From the NCBI RefSeq assembly GCF_002099425.1, contig NW_018344004.1:8134001-8198000 (forward strand): a DNA stretch of 64,000 nt, in the 5' to 3' direction. Both the position numbers and the translations under genes were made by a program. Below are positions 22,976-33,749 of the stretch, one piece after another. Position 1 is the stretch's first letter, and each line of letters begins with the position of its first letter. The notes beneath the pieces are model-generated. The model was given only the letters and a program-made list of their open reading frames with translations. It was not told the DNA's origin and searched no databases. Origin of the DNA: Phascolarctos cinereus (lineage: Eukaryota; Chordata; Mammalia; Diprotodontia; Phascolarctidae).

Positions 22976-23450
22976 TGTCCAATGAAATATTGAAACTAAC
23001 AAGTCCAGGAGTGAACAATGGAATAGATAATGCCCAAAACTCCCTGGTCACCTCATCTCTCTGCCCAAGGCAGATTTTAACTCTATAAGAATCCCTAGCC
23101 TCTCCTGGCTAGGGGCTGTCCTCCTTAAGGGGAGGGCATCTTCCTTAAGTGGGAGGTGTTCCCCTTACTCAGGCATCTCCCTTTGATGGGTGTCCCCCTT
23201 ATTCAGGCTTCTTTCTTAAGCCGGGATCTCCCTTGATGGGTGTCTCCCTTTAGGACCCATCTCCCTTAAGCATCCCTCTCTTTTAGGGGGGCCCTTTCCT
23301 TTAAGGGGCTGCCACTCCCTGTTTAAGCTGGGGTCTCCCTTAAGCTGTATCTCCCTTAAGGGGCAGAGAAACCTGCTTTATCCCAATAAATGCTTTTATT
23401 TGATTTGGAGATGGCCTGAGTGAATTCTTCCAAAACAACCTTGAACCCCA
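22976..23450 (+). mobile_element. Solo LTR with internal tandem array, ERV1-like
   Basis: A 475-bp element beginning TGTCC and ending CCCCA, flanked by 'acat' (22972-22975 and 23451-23454). It has a TATA-like 'ctataaga' near 23083 and an AATAAA signal at 23385. Between these, a degenerate array of 'ctcccttaag' units fills about 23115-23365. Its last 30 bp ('gaattcttc' block) resemble the end of the LTR at 21991-22415, suggesting related families. Old fossil. Confidence 0.72.
23115..23365 (+). repeat. Degenerate 'ctcccttaag' tandem array in LTR
   Basis: More than ten imperfect repeats built on 'ctcccttaag' and 'gatgggtgtc' blocks, spaced about 15-30 bp. Confidence 0.85.
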
Positions 23451-23744
23451 ACATTTTGGGGTGCACCTGAACCTCATCGCTTATATCAAGGCCAAAATCT
23501 TGTCCTTTACAGCTACTCCTGGCTTGGGCCAAAGCAGCTAATATGCCATGCCCACTATCCCAAAATATTCTCTTAAATGCACTAAATATGGCATTAACAG
23601 TGCCTTTAACAAAACCTCACAAGGTTTGAACTTGAGGGCCTTCACCATCCTGTTTTCCATCACTTGCAAATCCTTTAGCAATGCAGCACTTTAGATGTGG
23701 TATGACCATGGAAGAATACAGTGGCACTATCACTTCCTTGAGGC

Positions 23745-23975
23745 AGCTAGGTGGCTCAGAGAATAGAGTGCTGGGCTTGGAATCAGGAAGACCTGAGTTC
23801 AAATCCAGCCTTAGACACTTAGTTCTGTGACCTTGGGCAAGTCACTTGATCTATGTTTGTTTTAATCCCCTGGAGAAGGAAATGGCAAACCACTCCAGTA
23901 TCTTTGCCAAGAAAACACCATTCACCATCTACAGGGTTATGAAGAGAGACTTATGCTTGAGCAACAATCAGTTCT
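23745..23975 (+). repeat. MAR1-type SINE with RTE-like tail
   Basis: The tRNA-like head 'ggcagctaggtggctcagag', 'gagttcaaatccagccttag' and 'gtgaccttgggcaagtcact' is joined to 'aatggcaaaccactccagta' and 'tctttgccaagaaaacacca', the 3' tail shared with RTE LINEs. This head-tail combination is the marsupial MAR1 design. Confidence 0.92.
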
Positions 23976-24324
23976 CTGGTCTTCTGCAATATAACTATTT
24001 TAATATCAACAAAAATCACATCAACTTTTTGGGGCTTGACATAATCCATTTGTAATTCTCCCAGTTCATTTTGTAGATGAACTGCTATTTACCTACCACT
24101 CCCCCTTGAAGTTAAATTGGTTTTTATTTTAGTACAAGTATAACTTTATATGTATTACTTATTTATTTTTAATATATTTTATTATATTTAGCCTAATATT
24201 CTAGACTTTGGGGACTTTTGTGGACCCTGAGCTGTGGAACTTTTGTCATCTACTATATGAGCTGTCCTTAGCTGTCATCTGCAGATTTGATAAGAATTAT
24301 CATTTGATTAGTATATGCATTATG

Positions 24325-24510
24325 ACAGCTAGGTAATATAGTGGGTAGAGCAATGGACTTGCAGTCAAGAACACCTGAGATCGAATCTTACCTCAGGCTA
24401 ACTGTGAGGTTGTAGGTAACTCACTAAATCTCTGTCAAGCTCAGTTACCTCATTTGTAAAATAAAGACAGTAATAGTGCCTAACCTAGCTTGGTTGTTGT
24501 GAGAATTGAA
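24325..24510 (+). repeat. CORE-SINE
   Basis: Head 'gacagctaggtaatatagtg', then 'cacctgagatcgaatcttac', 'cctcatttgtaaaataaaga' and 'ggttgttgtgagaattgaag'. It ends without the usual 3' terminal block. Confidence 0.85.
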
Positions 24511-25245
24511 GGAGAATTCTAGTGTAAAATTATGCAAGGACACCGTGAAGCAGATGGTCTCATCCAGTGTTGTAAAACTACTTGTTCTGAAGAGAATCCT
24601 GCAGCTTTGTATAAATTTCTGCCCTACTCGCTTAGATCAGATGGACTTTAAAAATTGTAAAAATATTTGGTCACCTCCTCTTCTTTATAGCCCTTGAACA
24701 AGCAACGTTTTCTCATTCTGACAGCAAGCCCTATCAGCCATAATGTGAATAACCCCACAAAAGTTTACCTTTTCTCTTGACTGAATCTCTCTTTCATTTC
24801 CTCTCCCTCTCCTGTTAAGTGCTTCACATATCCTAAGATGTTTCAGGATGTTGCTGATTGGCTGTGTAGTCTAAGAGGGCATGAAAAGTTATTAAACCAA
24901 ATCTCTAGCCTAGGAAGCTGAGATGTACCAGTGACCTGTCTTCCTTAGAATGATAAATTTCTTAGAATAATCTTTTTTTTTTTTAGTTTGGCTACTCAAG
25001 TCATTTAATCCTGAACCAACTCCTTCCCCTCCACTGCCCCCACCGCCTCACCCCAATACAAACACACAGTCAGAGGAACCAGCTGATAGGTGAGATTTTC
25101 CATGGGAACTTCAGGAACCCAGATTGAGAAATTCCCCACCAGAATTAAAAAAAAGAATAAATCTAAAATTGCTTTACAAATCTTAAAGTATTCCATAAAT
25201 GCAATCTATTATTACTATTAATATTATCTGTGCCTTTATCAAATT

Positions 25246-25415
25246 CAGGGATCTTAACCCTTTTTTTGTATATAATAGGCCTATTTGGCAGTTCTGAACA
25301 TAATATTTTTTAAGTCATAAAATGTATTAAATTATAATGGAAATCATTTTTATTGAAATAGAGCTATCAAAATACATTTAAAAATAGTTTGTGGACTTCA
25401 GGTTAAGAACTCCTG
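25246..25415. mobile_element. hAT-type miniature element, both ends present
   Basis: A 170-bp element with imperfect terminal inverted repeats: 'cagggatcttaacc' at the left and 'ggttaagaactcctg' at the right. Internal blocks are shared with 3771-3945 and 49258-49445. No coding capacity. Matches in style the mammal-wide Charlie-type elements with CAGGGGTTCTTAACC ends. Confidence 0.75.
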
Positions 25416-25889
25416 GTCTAAGTCATTGATAAAAATGTTACATAGTATAAGGCAAAGCACAGGTCCCTGGGGCCTAGGAATTTTCCAAGTTGAAATTAGA
25501 GCATTAAAGGTTATTCTTTGAATTCAACTATTTAACCAGTTCTTACCACACTAACTGAATATTGCTTAGAATCCCCATCTCCATTTTTTTTCCACCAAGG
25601 GAAACATTGGGCACTTTTTGAAAAGCTGTGCTAAAATCTACATAAAATAATATTTATAGCATTTATCTTACCTGTTAGTCTAATAACCCCTTCAAAATAG
25701 AAAATAAGTTTTATTGAGTATGTATTGTTAAAAGTAAACTTATTTTGGTTCTTTTTTTCAACATAACTCCCATTTCTAGATATCCACTGACCATCCTTTT
25801 AACAATATGTTCTAAATATTTACCAGGCAAGTTCACTGCCCTGTAGGTTGAAGACTAAACTCTCTTACTTTTTTAAGATGAGGTAAGCC

Positions 25890-26115
25890 ATCCAAGTGGC
25901 ACTGGGCTTGGAGTTTAGAAGACCAATCCAGCCTCAGACACTTACTAGCTGTGTGACCCTGAACAAGTTCCTTAACTTTTGTCTGCCTCAGTTTCCTTAT
26001 CTATAAATGAGGAAAATAATAGTATCTACTTCATAGGGTTGTTTTGAGGGTCAGATGAGATAATATTTATAAGACATAGCGTCTGGCACAAAGTAAATGG
26101 GTAATGAATGCTTAT
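25890..26115 (+). repeat. MIR/CORE-SINE
   Basis: Contains 'gcctcagacacttactagct', 'gtgtgaccctgaacaagttc', 'ctcagtttccttatctataa' and the 3' block 'ctggcacaaagtaaatgggt' in order. Confidence 0.92.
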
Positions 26116-26149
26116 ACCCTTCCATCTTAATGATAACTGAGTCTTTGGC

Positions 26150-26640
26150 CCTTTTCTCATAATCCGATTACCTTCAGGTTCTCTGCCCAAAGGAATATAA
26201 ATAATATAAAATAAATAAATATAAAATAATATAAATGATATAAAATCATTATTCCAGTTTTGGCCAGAAGCCATAAGATTCTTCCCCTCCCAGATTGATT
26301 TTTTAAAAAATTATTACATAAAAAGGGCCATTCCTTGGTTTATTTCTTAACCTACGCTTAATCACTGAAAGGGTGTTGCCTTGGTCAAAGTGAGGACTCT
26401 AAAAACTTAGCTTAAAAAGGCCAAGGTCTCCCACTGCATCCAGGCCATTTCCAGTCTTCCTGATCTGTATCTTGCCACTGGACTCAGATGGCTCTGAAGG
26501 AGAAAGTGAGGTTGGTGACTTTGCACAGCCCTTCCTCACTCAAATCCAACTCACTTGCAAGTCATAGCATCCACTTCTTGATGGTACAGTCTTTTTCCAG
26601 AATGAAGGACAAATAGCAAGCAAGCAAGCAAATCCAATAT
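26150..26640 (+). repeat. Marsupial SINE-like repeat with CAA-type tail (family unnamed)
   Basis: Shares collinear blocks with 56470-57160 and, in reverse, 28140-28363: 'ccaaggtctcccactgcatc', 'tcctgatctgtatcttgcca' and 'gttggtgactttgcacagcc'. It ends in 'gaaggacaaatagc' plus an AAGC-type run. I recognise it as a common marsupial repeat but cannot give a secure family name. Confidence 0.7.
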
Positions 26641-26700
26641 CTCTCCCATTCTCCCTAATCTTTTACAGATCATTGACAGTGACTCATCAATCACATGATA
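26412..26700 (+). repeat. Left arm of a 0.29-kb inverted repeat
   Basis: This interval is repeated in reverse at 28082-28363. The match covers the SINE-like element and about 75 bp of flank beyond its tail, including 'cagatcattgacagtgactc'. The spacer is about 1.4 kb. Shared flank suggests one duplicated segment rather than two independent insertions. Confidence 0.8.
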
Positions 26701-26744
26701 TTTCAGTTCTTTTCAAATCCTGGACATGGTAGAGCCATCATGTT

Positions 26745-26930
26745 CAAAAAGAATACAACCCCTACAGCTAGAGAAATTGGGTTCAAATTCTTCCTTTAAC
26801 ATACCCTGGGTGACTTTGGGCAAGTTGATTAACTTCCCTGGGGCCTCTTTTCTCCTCTCTAAAGTGGGAGGCTTGAACTGGAAAACCTCAGAGTCCCCTT
26901 TCATTTTGAGATCTGTGCTGTTGTGCTCAC
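26745..26930 (+). repeat. CORE-SINE variant
   Basis: Contains 'ttgggttcaaattcttcctt', 'gtgactttgggcaagttgat' and the 3' half 'aactggaaaacctcagagtc', a tail type seen also at 47085-47255 and 46130-46315. Confidence 0.8.
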
Positions 26931-27059
26931 AACTCCTTTCTTATACTTTTTCTAAACCCTGTGAAATAATTTGTCCTGAGATCTAAGGTTCATGTAAGGG
27001 TATTCTTGTCTATAATCTACTTTATGACAAATTATAGGATGAAATAGTTATTTCCCTTC

Positions 27060-27260
27060 ATGGTTCCCAGGGTCATATAGCTGATAAACACTCTATACAC
27101 TGTAGTGGGAATTGACCTCAGTTTAGGGACAGAAGACTTGGATTCAAAATTAGACAAGGTCACTAACTACCTGTTTGAACTTGGGTAAGTAATTTTATCT
27201 ACTGTTTCTTCATTTGCAAAAAGAGCTGCTGAATTTCCTTCTAGGTCTAATTACATGAGT
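27060..27260 (+). repeat. CORE-SINE fragments
   Basis: A short reversed block ('cccagggtcatatagctgat') is followed by a plus-strand one ('gaagacttggattcaaaatt', 'ttgggtaagtaattttatct'). Confidence 0.7.
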
Positions 27261-28081
27261 TATACAGGGGCATGCTTGTAAATACTTAACAACTCTCTGG
27301 GGGAGGGGGATTTATTCAGGATGAAATTTTAAGTTTAATCCATGTTATTAACATTTTAAGTGTAGATAATCACAATCAGCAAAACAATAAACCAAGCCCT
27401 GCTTTGCCAATTTCTGAAGTGTAAATGCTCACATTGAAAATTTAACAATTTGGCTTTTGAGAGACAGTTTGAGCTGGCTTCAGCACACCCCTAATCCTGT
27501 CACCATATATAAAAAGATAATTACATATCTATCCTCAGTATGCTAAAACAATTTTGATTGTATTGGAAAAAATCTTTTTGAATCGTTTATGGGGGGAAAA
27601 AAAAGAGTGATTTCCCCCCCGCTCCCAATTTCATCAGTTTGATTCATATTAGACTCAACTTAGGACACACAAAATGTCACCTGCATGTTTATCATTAACT
27701 GTATCCCTGTGAGTACACTCAGAAAATGTGCCAAGAGTAAATGGACTATACTTGTAGGTTCCTGCATTGTAACAGTAATTGGATAACTGGTGGTTTGGTG
27801 TAATAGTAGGCTTTGGAAAAGAGGTTGATTCTGATACATTTGTTCACAAGAACATAAGGTACATCTATAGTATCAATAAATGAGTTTGACTAGGAAGAAG
27901 AGAGAGGATAGACAATTGCTTGAAAATACTGCATCCTATCCCACTTCCACATGGACCCTTCAGACTACTAGCAGTTCTTCAAATAAATTCCCCTTCCCCT
28001 TTTTCCCCATCCAGATGTTCTTTGTTGTTCAATACAACTGGATTTTATCAATGCAAAAATGTCAGGATGGGGTACCATGTG
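27261..28081. other. Unassigned DNA; possible conserved non-coding segment 27340-27570
   Basis: No repeat recognised in 27340-27570, which is compositionally even and rich in AT homeodomain-like motifs. The remainder lies in the spacer of the inverted repeat. Confidence 0.3.
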
Positions 28082-28363
28082 ACTGATGAGTCACTGTCAA
28101 TGATCTGCAAAAGCTTAGGGAGAATGGGAAAGATATTGGATTATGCTTGTTTGCTTGCTGTTTGTCCTTTATTATGGAACAGGACCATAAAGTCAAGAAG
28201 TTGAGGCCATGACTTGCAAGTGAATTGGATTTAAGTGAGGGAGGGCTGTGCAAAGTCACCAGCCTCATTTTCTCCTTCAGAGCCTAGGTCCAGTGGCAAG
28301 ATATAGATCAGGATGACTGGAGATGACCCAGAAGCAGTGGGAGACCTTTGACTTTTTAACAAA
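28082..28363 (-). repeat. Right arm of inverted repeat, with SINE-like element
   Basis: Reverse complement of 26412-26700, roughly 85-90% alike by eye. The SINE-like part covers about 28140-28363 ('gtccagtggcaagatataga', 'gactggagatgacccagaag'). Confidence 0.8.
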
Positions 28364-29284
28364 TAACAAATAGTGTTATTGTTCCAGGGACATATGGTCT
28401 TCTGCATGTAGAAGAAAGAAAACTGACAATTTTTAGGATCTATGAATTAATAGAAATAGCAGAAGACCAATGTTGGAAATAATGTTCACATGGGGAATTT
28501 GCCATGTCAATGAAATCATCAGACAATATCACCTCCCCCGTTAAAAAAACCAGAAGAACAAATTATCCTGATAAAGTCAATAATCATGATTCATGGATTA
28601 GAATACATTACCCACTGCAGAACAAGATAGTCTAATAAATGGAAGAAAAATTCTTAGCTAATATTTTCAAAATTTTAGTAGACATTTATATTAAGAAGAC
28701 AATTATATCTTGTGAAAATTGCACAAACTTGTGATTTTATATATAAAAATGTAACATTTAAGAAACAAACTGGGATTATAATTATAAACTTTTTATCTCA
28801 ATTGAATAGCAATAAATGCAATAAAAAGAGATTAAACAATACATATATGATTAGAAAATATCATATTCAGTGTTTCCATTAAAATAAGTGAACAAAATTT
28901 TAGTAAGCAACTGCATGATGGTGAAATCCGCATAATATAGTAGGTATAACAAAATTATGGAAACATTGGCAGTTACAAAAATTTTTTCCCAAATCATTTT
29001 GGAGAAATCTTGAAGTGCTCTTTATGTTAAGCAAAGCAAAGCAAAACAAAACAAAACACTTATGTGCTCCACAAAGTGAGTAAGCCTTCTTTTGAATAAA
29101 GCAATCTGTCATATGATTATGCTCTTCCCAGGTCAGGCTGTATTATATGATTTATTTTTTGTTACAAACTTAACCATCAGACTCAACCATCAGCAAAAGC
29201 TAATAAACATACGAAGAAAATAAGGGATACATTTTCCATTTTACTCAGCATTTTATAAAGTTAAAGCCAAATGTTTCAACAAAA
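28364..29284. other. Unassigned A-rich DNA
   Basis: A-rich on the plus strand; could be decayed LINE, but no diagnostic block was found. A short AAAC/AAAGC run lies near 29033-29058. Confidence 0.4.
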
Positions 29285-29620
29285 ATAAGGAAATAAAATT
29301 ATTTTCTTCCATATCCTTTTACATGTTTCATTGAAGTTCTGCTACCTTTATCTTTTCTTTCTATGCTTTTTTCCCCTGTATTTTGTTCATTTTTCTCCTA
29401 TAGTTGTAATCAAAGTATGTACAATCTTAATTCTGCATATTTCACTTTACATCATTTTAGGTCTTTGCAAATTTCTTCATGATTATAATTTTTTATATCA
29501 TCTAATACTGCAGTACATAAGCACACCATTGTTTATTTAATCATTCTCCAATTTTTAGAGTATATGCAATTTTTCAAATAGCAATGAATGCTTACATTTA
29601 CATATTAATTAATAAAGATT
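29285..29620 (-). repeat. Old L1 3'-end fragment
   Basis: The order resembling 'ttctgc..atttcactttacatcattt', 'cttcatgattataatttttt' and 'tttatttaatcattctccaa' parallels the end of ORF2 in the better-preserved L1 copies, but divergence is large. Confidence 0.5.
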
Positions 29621-29994
29621 TAATATGCATTTATTATGTGTAACTTCCAGTGCTAGATTTTCCTAGGTTACATATGTATACAAAGTAGATCCTACAAAGT
29701 TGAAATGTTTATGAGTATGAGGCTAGCAGCAGATTACCTACTTTTTCGAAGTCCAGGCTAGCTAGAAGAGGCTAGTCACCATCTTGGCCATGAAATGGTA
29801 AATGGCCTAGTCAAAGCAACTCTTCAAGACTATCTACCACTTCATGAAAAAGTTGTGATCCAAGTCAGTAGAGAAAGAATTCACATACATGAAGTGATAA
29901 ATCTATAGAGCAAAAGCATGTTTTTTTCCCCCAGAGAAATCTAAAAAATAGTTTATTTAACTAACTCCTTATTCTTTTCCACAATTATCTAAGA

Positions 29995-30130
29995 TCCTAC
30001 CAAACTGGATGTCTTGAAATCCTTGAATAGCTAAATGCCTAAGTTCTTATACTCCTAAGTACCCATATATTTATCTATTTAACTAATTACCTATATACAT
30101 AAGTATTAAGTATGTTTAGGTAAGTGCCTA
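29995..30130 (+). repeat. Degenerate 'cctaagta' array, left part
   Basis: Repeated 'cctaagt', 'aagtacc' and 'aagtatt' motifs. It matches in motif the array at 30687-30785 on the far side of the SINE-like insertion. Confidence 0.55.
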
Positions 30131-30209
30131 TAATATTCCAAACGGTTACACATATGTATGCATGCATTTATGTGTACATACATATATATGTGTGTGCCTA
30201 TATGTACAT

Positions 30210-30665
30210 TGTTGTTGTTTCTCCTTTCTTTTTGTTTTTGTTTTTTCTTTTTGGTGAGGTCTCCTTCCTTTTTGAAGAGGACCAATGGCATTATAAGGTA
30301 ATGTCTGAACTTGCACTTGAAGTAGATTTAAGTGAAGCAGTGTTAACACCAAGTCATCACCTCACAGTCTCTTCCAGAGTCATGACCTTTGGAAGAAATT
30401 GTTCTCATCTGCCTATTCTGCTAGGAGAAATCTTCATATACTTGGGGTAGACATCCCCTTAATTCACTGATGAGTTTGAGGCCTGCCAGTTACCTTCAAC
30501 TTGGGTTAGTCTGTCTGCTGAGATGTTTTTACCAGCATGTGGCCACTGAGCATGCTACAGCTTCTTGGAGCCAAAGGTGAAAATTGAGTGACAGGTGAAT
30601 AGCAAAAGTGGATGAGCAGCCCTGTAAAGGTCTCAGCAAGTCCTTACACCAGAGGTGCTAGTCCT
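30210..30665 (-). repeat. Marsupial SINE-like repeat (reverse)
   Basis: Begins with a TTG-rich stretch, the reverse of a CAA tail, followed by 'gaagaggaccaatggcatta' and 'acttgaagtagatttaagtg'. The rest is more diverged than the copies near 26 and 56 kb and may be a separate subfamily. Confidence 0.6.
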
Positions 30666-30686
30666 CCTGAACACCCCATACACCTC

Positions 30687-30785
30687 AAGTATCTAAGTAG
30701 CTAAGTGTCTAAGTACCTAGTTGCCTGCCTGAGCATCCATGCCCCTAAGTACATTAGTACCCACACCCTAAGTACCAATGTGCCA
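30687..30785 (+). repeat. Octamer array (AAGTNNCT)n
   Basis: At least four clean octamers (aagtatct, aagtagct, aagtgtct, aagtacct) followed by looser copies up to 30785. The period is exactly 8 bp at the start. Confidence 0.8.
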
Positions 30786-31034
30786 TAGGATCACTTGTAG
30801 ATCTTTTCACATAAAGGTGTTTACCTTAATGGGAAAGGCTACTTTATTATGTGGGACAAGTGTGCAGGAGATAGTGAAAGACAGCATTTGGGTGATATGA
30901 GGTAAAGAGAAGGGCTTTCAGCAAATGACTTCTAGATGTAAGGATAACTAGATCTAGATGGTCAGGGGGAGGGTAGAGGAAAGACTATTGCCATACCTGG
31001 TATGTTTAGAGGATGTGTTAACTTTATGTAGATA

Positions 31035-31245
31035 TCCTGGGTTTAAATCTAGTCTCTGAAATTTATTAGCTATTTTACCATAGACAAATTGCTTCACTTT
31101 TCTAATACCCTATTTCTTTATCTGTATAGTGTGCATAATAATGCCTATAGTAGCAATCTCACAAGACTGTCGTGAGACTCAAATGTGATAACATATGTAA
31201 GGTGCTTTGCAAACTTTAAGGTAACACATTATGTATTATATACAT
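31035..31245 (+). repeat. CORE-SINE
   Basis: Blocks 'gggtttaaatctagtctctg', 'tgtcgtgagactcaaatgtg' and 'gtgctttgcaaactttaagg' mark the body and 3' end. Confidence 0.8.
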
Positions 31246-31520
31246 ATACATATGTATGTGTATGAGTATGTATATGTATGAGTGTAGACAGTTCTGTGGT
31301 ATAAAGGATAGAGTGCTGGACTTGAAATCAATCTGTAAAATAGTGATAATAACATCTATATCCCAGGGTTGTGAGTCTCAAATGAGTACTAATAGAGATA
31401 TATAAGCACATGCATAAATACACCTACACATTTATATGCATAAATGCATACATACACATATACATATATATGTGTGTGTGAACACACACACATATACATA
31501 TACATACACATCCATATTTG
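31246..31520. repeat. (CATA)n-rich simple repeat with SINE scrap
   Basis: 'acatat' and 'gtatgtgtat' tracts surround a short SINE-like scrap at about 31285-31400 ('aaggatagagtgctggactt'). Confidence 0.85.
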
Positions 31521-31809
31521 TATACATTAGCCACATCTACAAAGAAGGAAAATCCTTTTGAAACTCACACTGACCCATCTCTTATTGATCAGAGAGCCAA
31601 GAGAAATTTAGCCGCTCCTTTTATCCTAATATCACTCAATTACTCTGTGTTCTTGAGGATACAACTATAGGAGGAAATTGAAACTACTAAGGAAAGGCAA
31701 CAACTTTGGTGATTGAGATGAATTCAGTTTTGGATATTAGGCATTTGGATATAGAGTTAGAGATGCTGGCAACAATCTAAATGTTGATATGGAACATGAA
31801 GTTGTAAAT

Positions 31810-31990
31810 TGATTCCTTAGAATTTAGAGTGAGATTGGACCTTAGGGGTCATCTGATCCCACACCCTTAGGTTTACAGTTGTCACAGCTTCAGCCCCAAG
31901 AGATTAAATGATTTGTCTAAAATCAAATAGTGAACAAGTTGCACATCTGGCCTCAGCACTCAGGTCTTTGGAATCAATATCAGTTCTCTT
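31810..31990 (-). repeat. CR1/L3-derived plus MIR-like fragment
   Basis: 'attggaccttaggggtcatc' matches the reversed CR1/L3 3' end; a decayed SINE-like segment follows. Confidence 0.6.
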
Positions 31991-32149
31991 TTGGTTGTAC
32001 CACACTATCTCATTAACAGAAAACTGGAGGTCTAGAGGATAGGGGTAGAGCTTAGGGAGTCGTCTTTGTAGAACTGATAATTGATGCCCTGAGGGGTAGG
32101 TGACATCTCAAAGAGAGTATAAACAAGAAGAGAAGAGGGCAGAAGACAG

Positions 32150-32310
32150 AACTTTGTGCAATGCCCATAATATCATCCCATTTTTATTCTCACAACCTTG
32201 GGAGGTAGATACTATTATTGCCCTGGTTTTACAGATGTGGAAACTAAAAAACAAAAGTAGTTAATTGACTTGCTCAGTGTCACGAAGCTAGTAAGTTATA
32301 TATAAGTAAT
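32150..32310 (-). repeat. MIR fragment
   Basis: 'accttgggaggtagatacta', 'ttttacagatgtggaaacta' and 'gcttgctcagtgtc'-like blocks are the reverse complement of the MIR 3' half. Confidence 0.8.
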
Positions 32311-32619
32311 TGATCTGTGTCAGTAGGGAGCATTTCTACACTGGGGTTCCCTACACTGTCCTATATACATACATACATACCACCACACACAATAAAGCAA
32401 GACATAAATCATTTTTTTTAGATAATACATAATTTTATGTAGTTAATTTGCAATTATTATTGCTTATTACACCATTTTTTATTACTGGTTTAGATTTGGG
32501 AAAATAGGAAATGATCTGCTTAAAGCAACTTTTGAATTGTCAGTGTTACCAATGAACCTTAGTATATATCAAATTATATTGTCAACCAAATTCGATTATT
32601 TACACAAGCATATATACAT

Positions 32620-32648
32620 AAATATATATATATATATACATATATATT
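32620..32648. repeat. (TA)n microsatellite
   Basis: Alternating TA tract adjoining the L1 3' end. Confidence 0.9.
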
Positions 32649-32649
32649 T

Positions 32650-33749
32650 CTTGAAGTATTTCACAATGGCATGTAAAACTGTTTTTAAAATAATTTTTAA
32701 AAATTTTGAGTTCCAAATTCTCTCCCTCCCTCCCATCTTCCTCCCTTCTTGGGAAGAGAAGCAATTTGATATCAGTTATACATGTGAAGTCCTAAAAAAC
32801 ATTTTCCCATGTTACCCCTGTTAGAAAAGAAAACACAAACAAAACAACAAAAATAAGGAAAAATTTTTTAAAGTGTGCTTCAATCTGCATTCAGAGTCCA
32901 TCAGTTCTCTCTTTGAAGGTAAATTGCATTTTTCATCATGTGTCCTTTGGAACTCTCTTGGGTCATTGTCTTGATCAGAGTAGGTAAGTCTTTAGAGTTG
33001 ATCATTTTTATAATATTGCTTTTACCATGTGCAATATTCTGGTTCTGCTTACTTCACTTTGCATCAGTTCATGTAAGTTGTCTGAGGTTTTTTGAACCTC
33101 CCCCTGCCACTGCCTTGTCATTTCTTATAGCACAATAATATTATATCTCAGCCATTCCCCAACTGATGGACATCGTCTCTATTTCCAATCATTTGGAAAT
33201 ATCATTTGTCACCACAGAGCCGCTATAAATATTTTTGTACAATTAGGTCCTTTTATTTTGATACCTTTGGTATATTGACCTTCCTTTGGTATTTCTGGGT
33301 CAAAGGGCATGCACAATTTGATGGCCTTTTGGGAGTAGTTCCAAACTGTTCTCCAGAATGGTTGGATTAGTTCACAACTCCACCAATGCATTAGTGTCCC
33401 AGTTTTTCCCCATCCCCTCCAGCATTTGTCATTTTCCTTTTCTTTCATATTAGTCCATCTGATAGGTATGAAATGGTACCTCTGAGTTAGTTTAATTTCC
33501 ATTTCTCTAATTTGTAGTGGCTTAGAGCATTTTTTTTCATATGACTATTGATAACTTTATTATTTTTTCTTTTGAAAACTGCTCATTTATATCCTTTGAC
33601 CATTTGTCAACTGGGGAATGGCTCCTATTTTTATAAATTTGGTTCAGTTCCCTCTATATTTGAGAAAAGAGACCTTTATCAAAGAAACTTGCTGTAAATC
33701 CCCACCCCACCCCAACCTGGTTTGCTGTTTGCCTTCTTATTTTAGCTGC
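32650..33749 (-). repeat. L1 LINE, 3' UTR and ORF2 C-terminus
   Basis: A T-rich 3' end, then ORF2 C-terminal sequence. A minus frame at 33209-33502 carries the conserved L1 C-terminal order (KCWRGWGKTGTLMHWW, then PFWRTVWNY and PFDPEIP). The copy continues at 34561 after an LTR-like insertion. Confidence 0.92.

Larger units (their letters stand above)
23640..25870 (-). repeat. CR1/L3 LINE remnants, interrupted
   Basis: Blocks collinear with a reverse-oriented CR1/L3 occur at about 23640-23740, 24245-24310 ('gctgtcatctgcagatttga') and 25420-25870 ('gtcattgataaaaatgttac', 'aaaatctacataaaataata'). A MAR1 SINE, a CORE-SINE and an hAT miniature element lie between the blocks. The interval 24510-25240 shows no clear family and may be older host sequence or decayed LINE. 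Confidence 0.65.

Noticed and set aside
22889-22985. Two 25-bp similar strings (22889-22913 and 22961-22985) beside an LTR
   Set aside because: Only about 20 of 25 bases agree and the second spans the LTR boundary; likely chance.
23110-23365. Spaced short repeats that might look like a CRISPR array
   Set aside because: Units are degenerate, irregularly spaced and inside an LTR of a vertebrate genome.
27920-28204. 94-codon frame
   Set aside because: It runs into the SINE-like arm of the inverted repeat and has no family signature.
30124-30450. 108-codon frame with hydrophobic N-terminus
   Set aside because: It is translated microsatellite and reversed SINE-like sequence.
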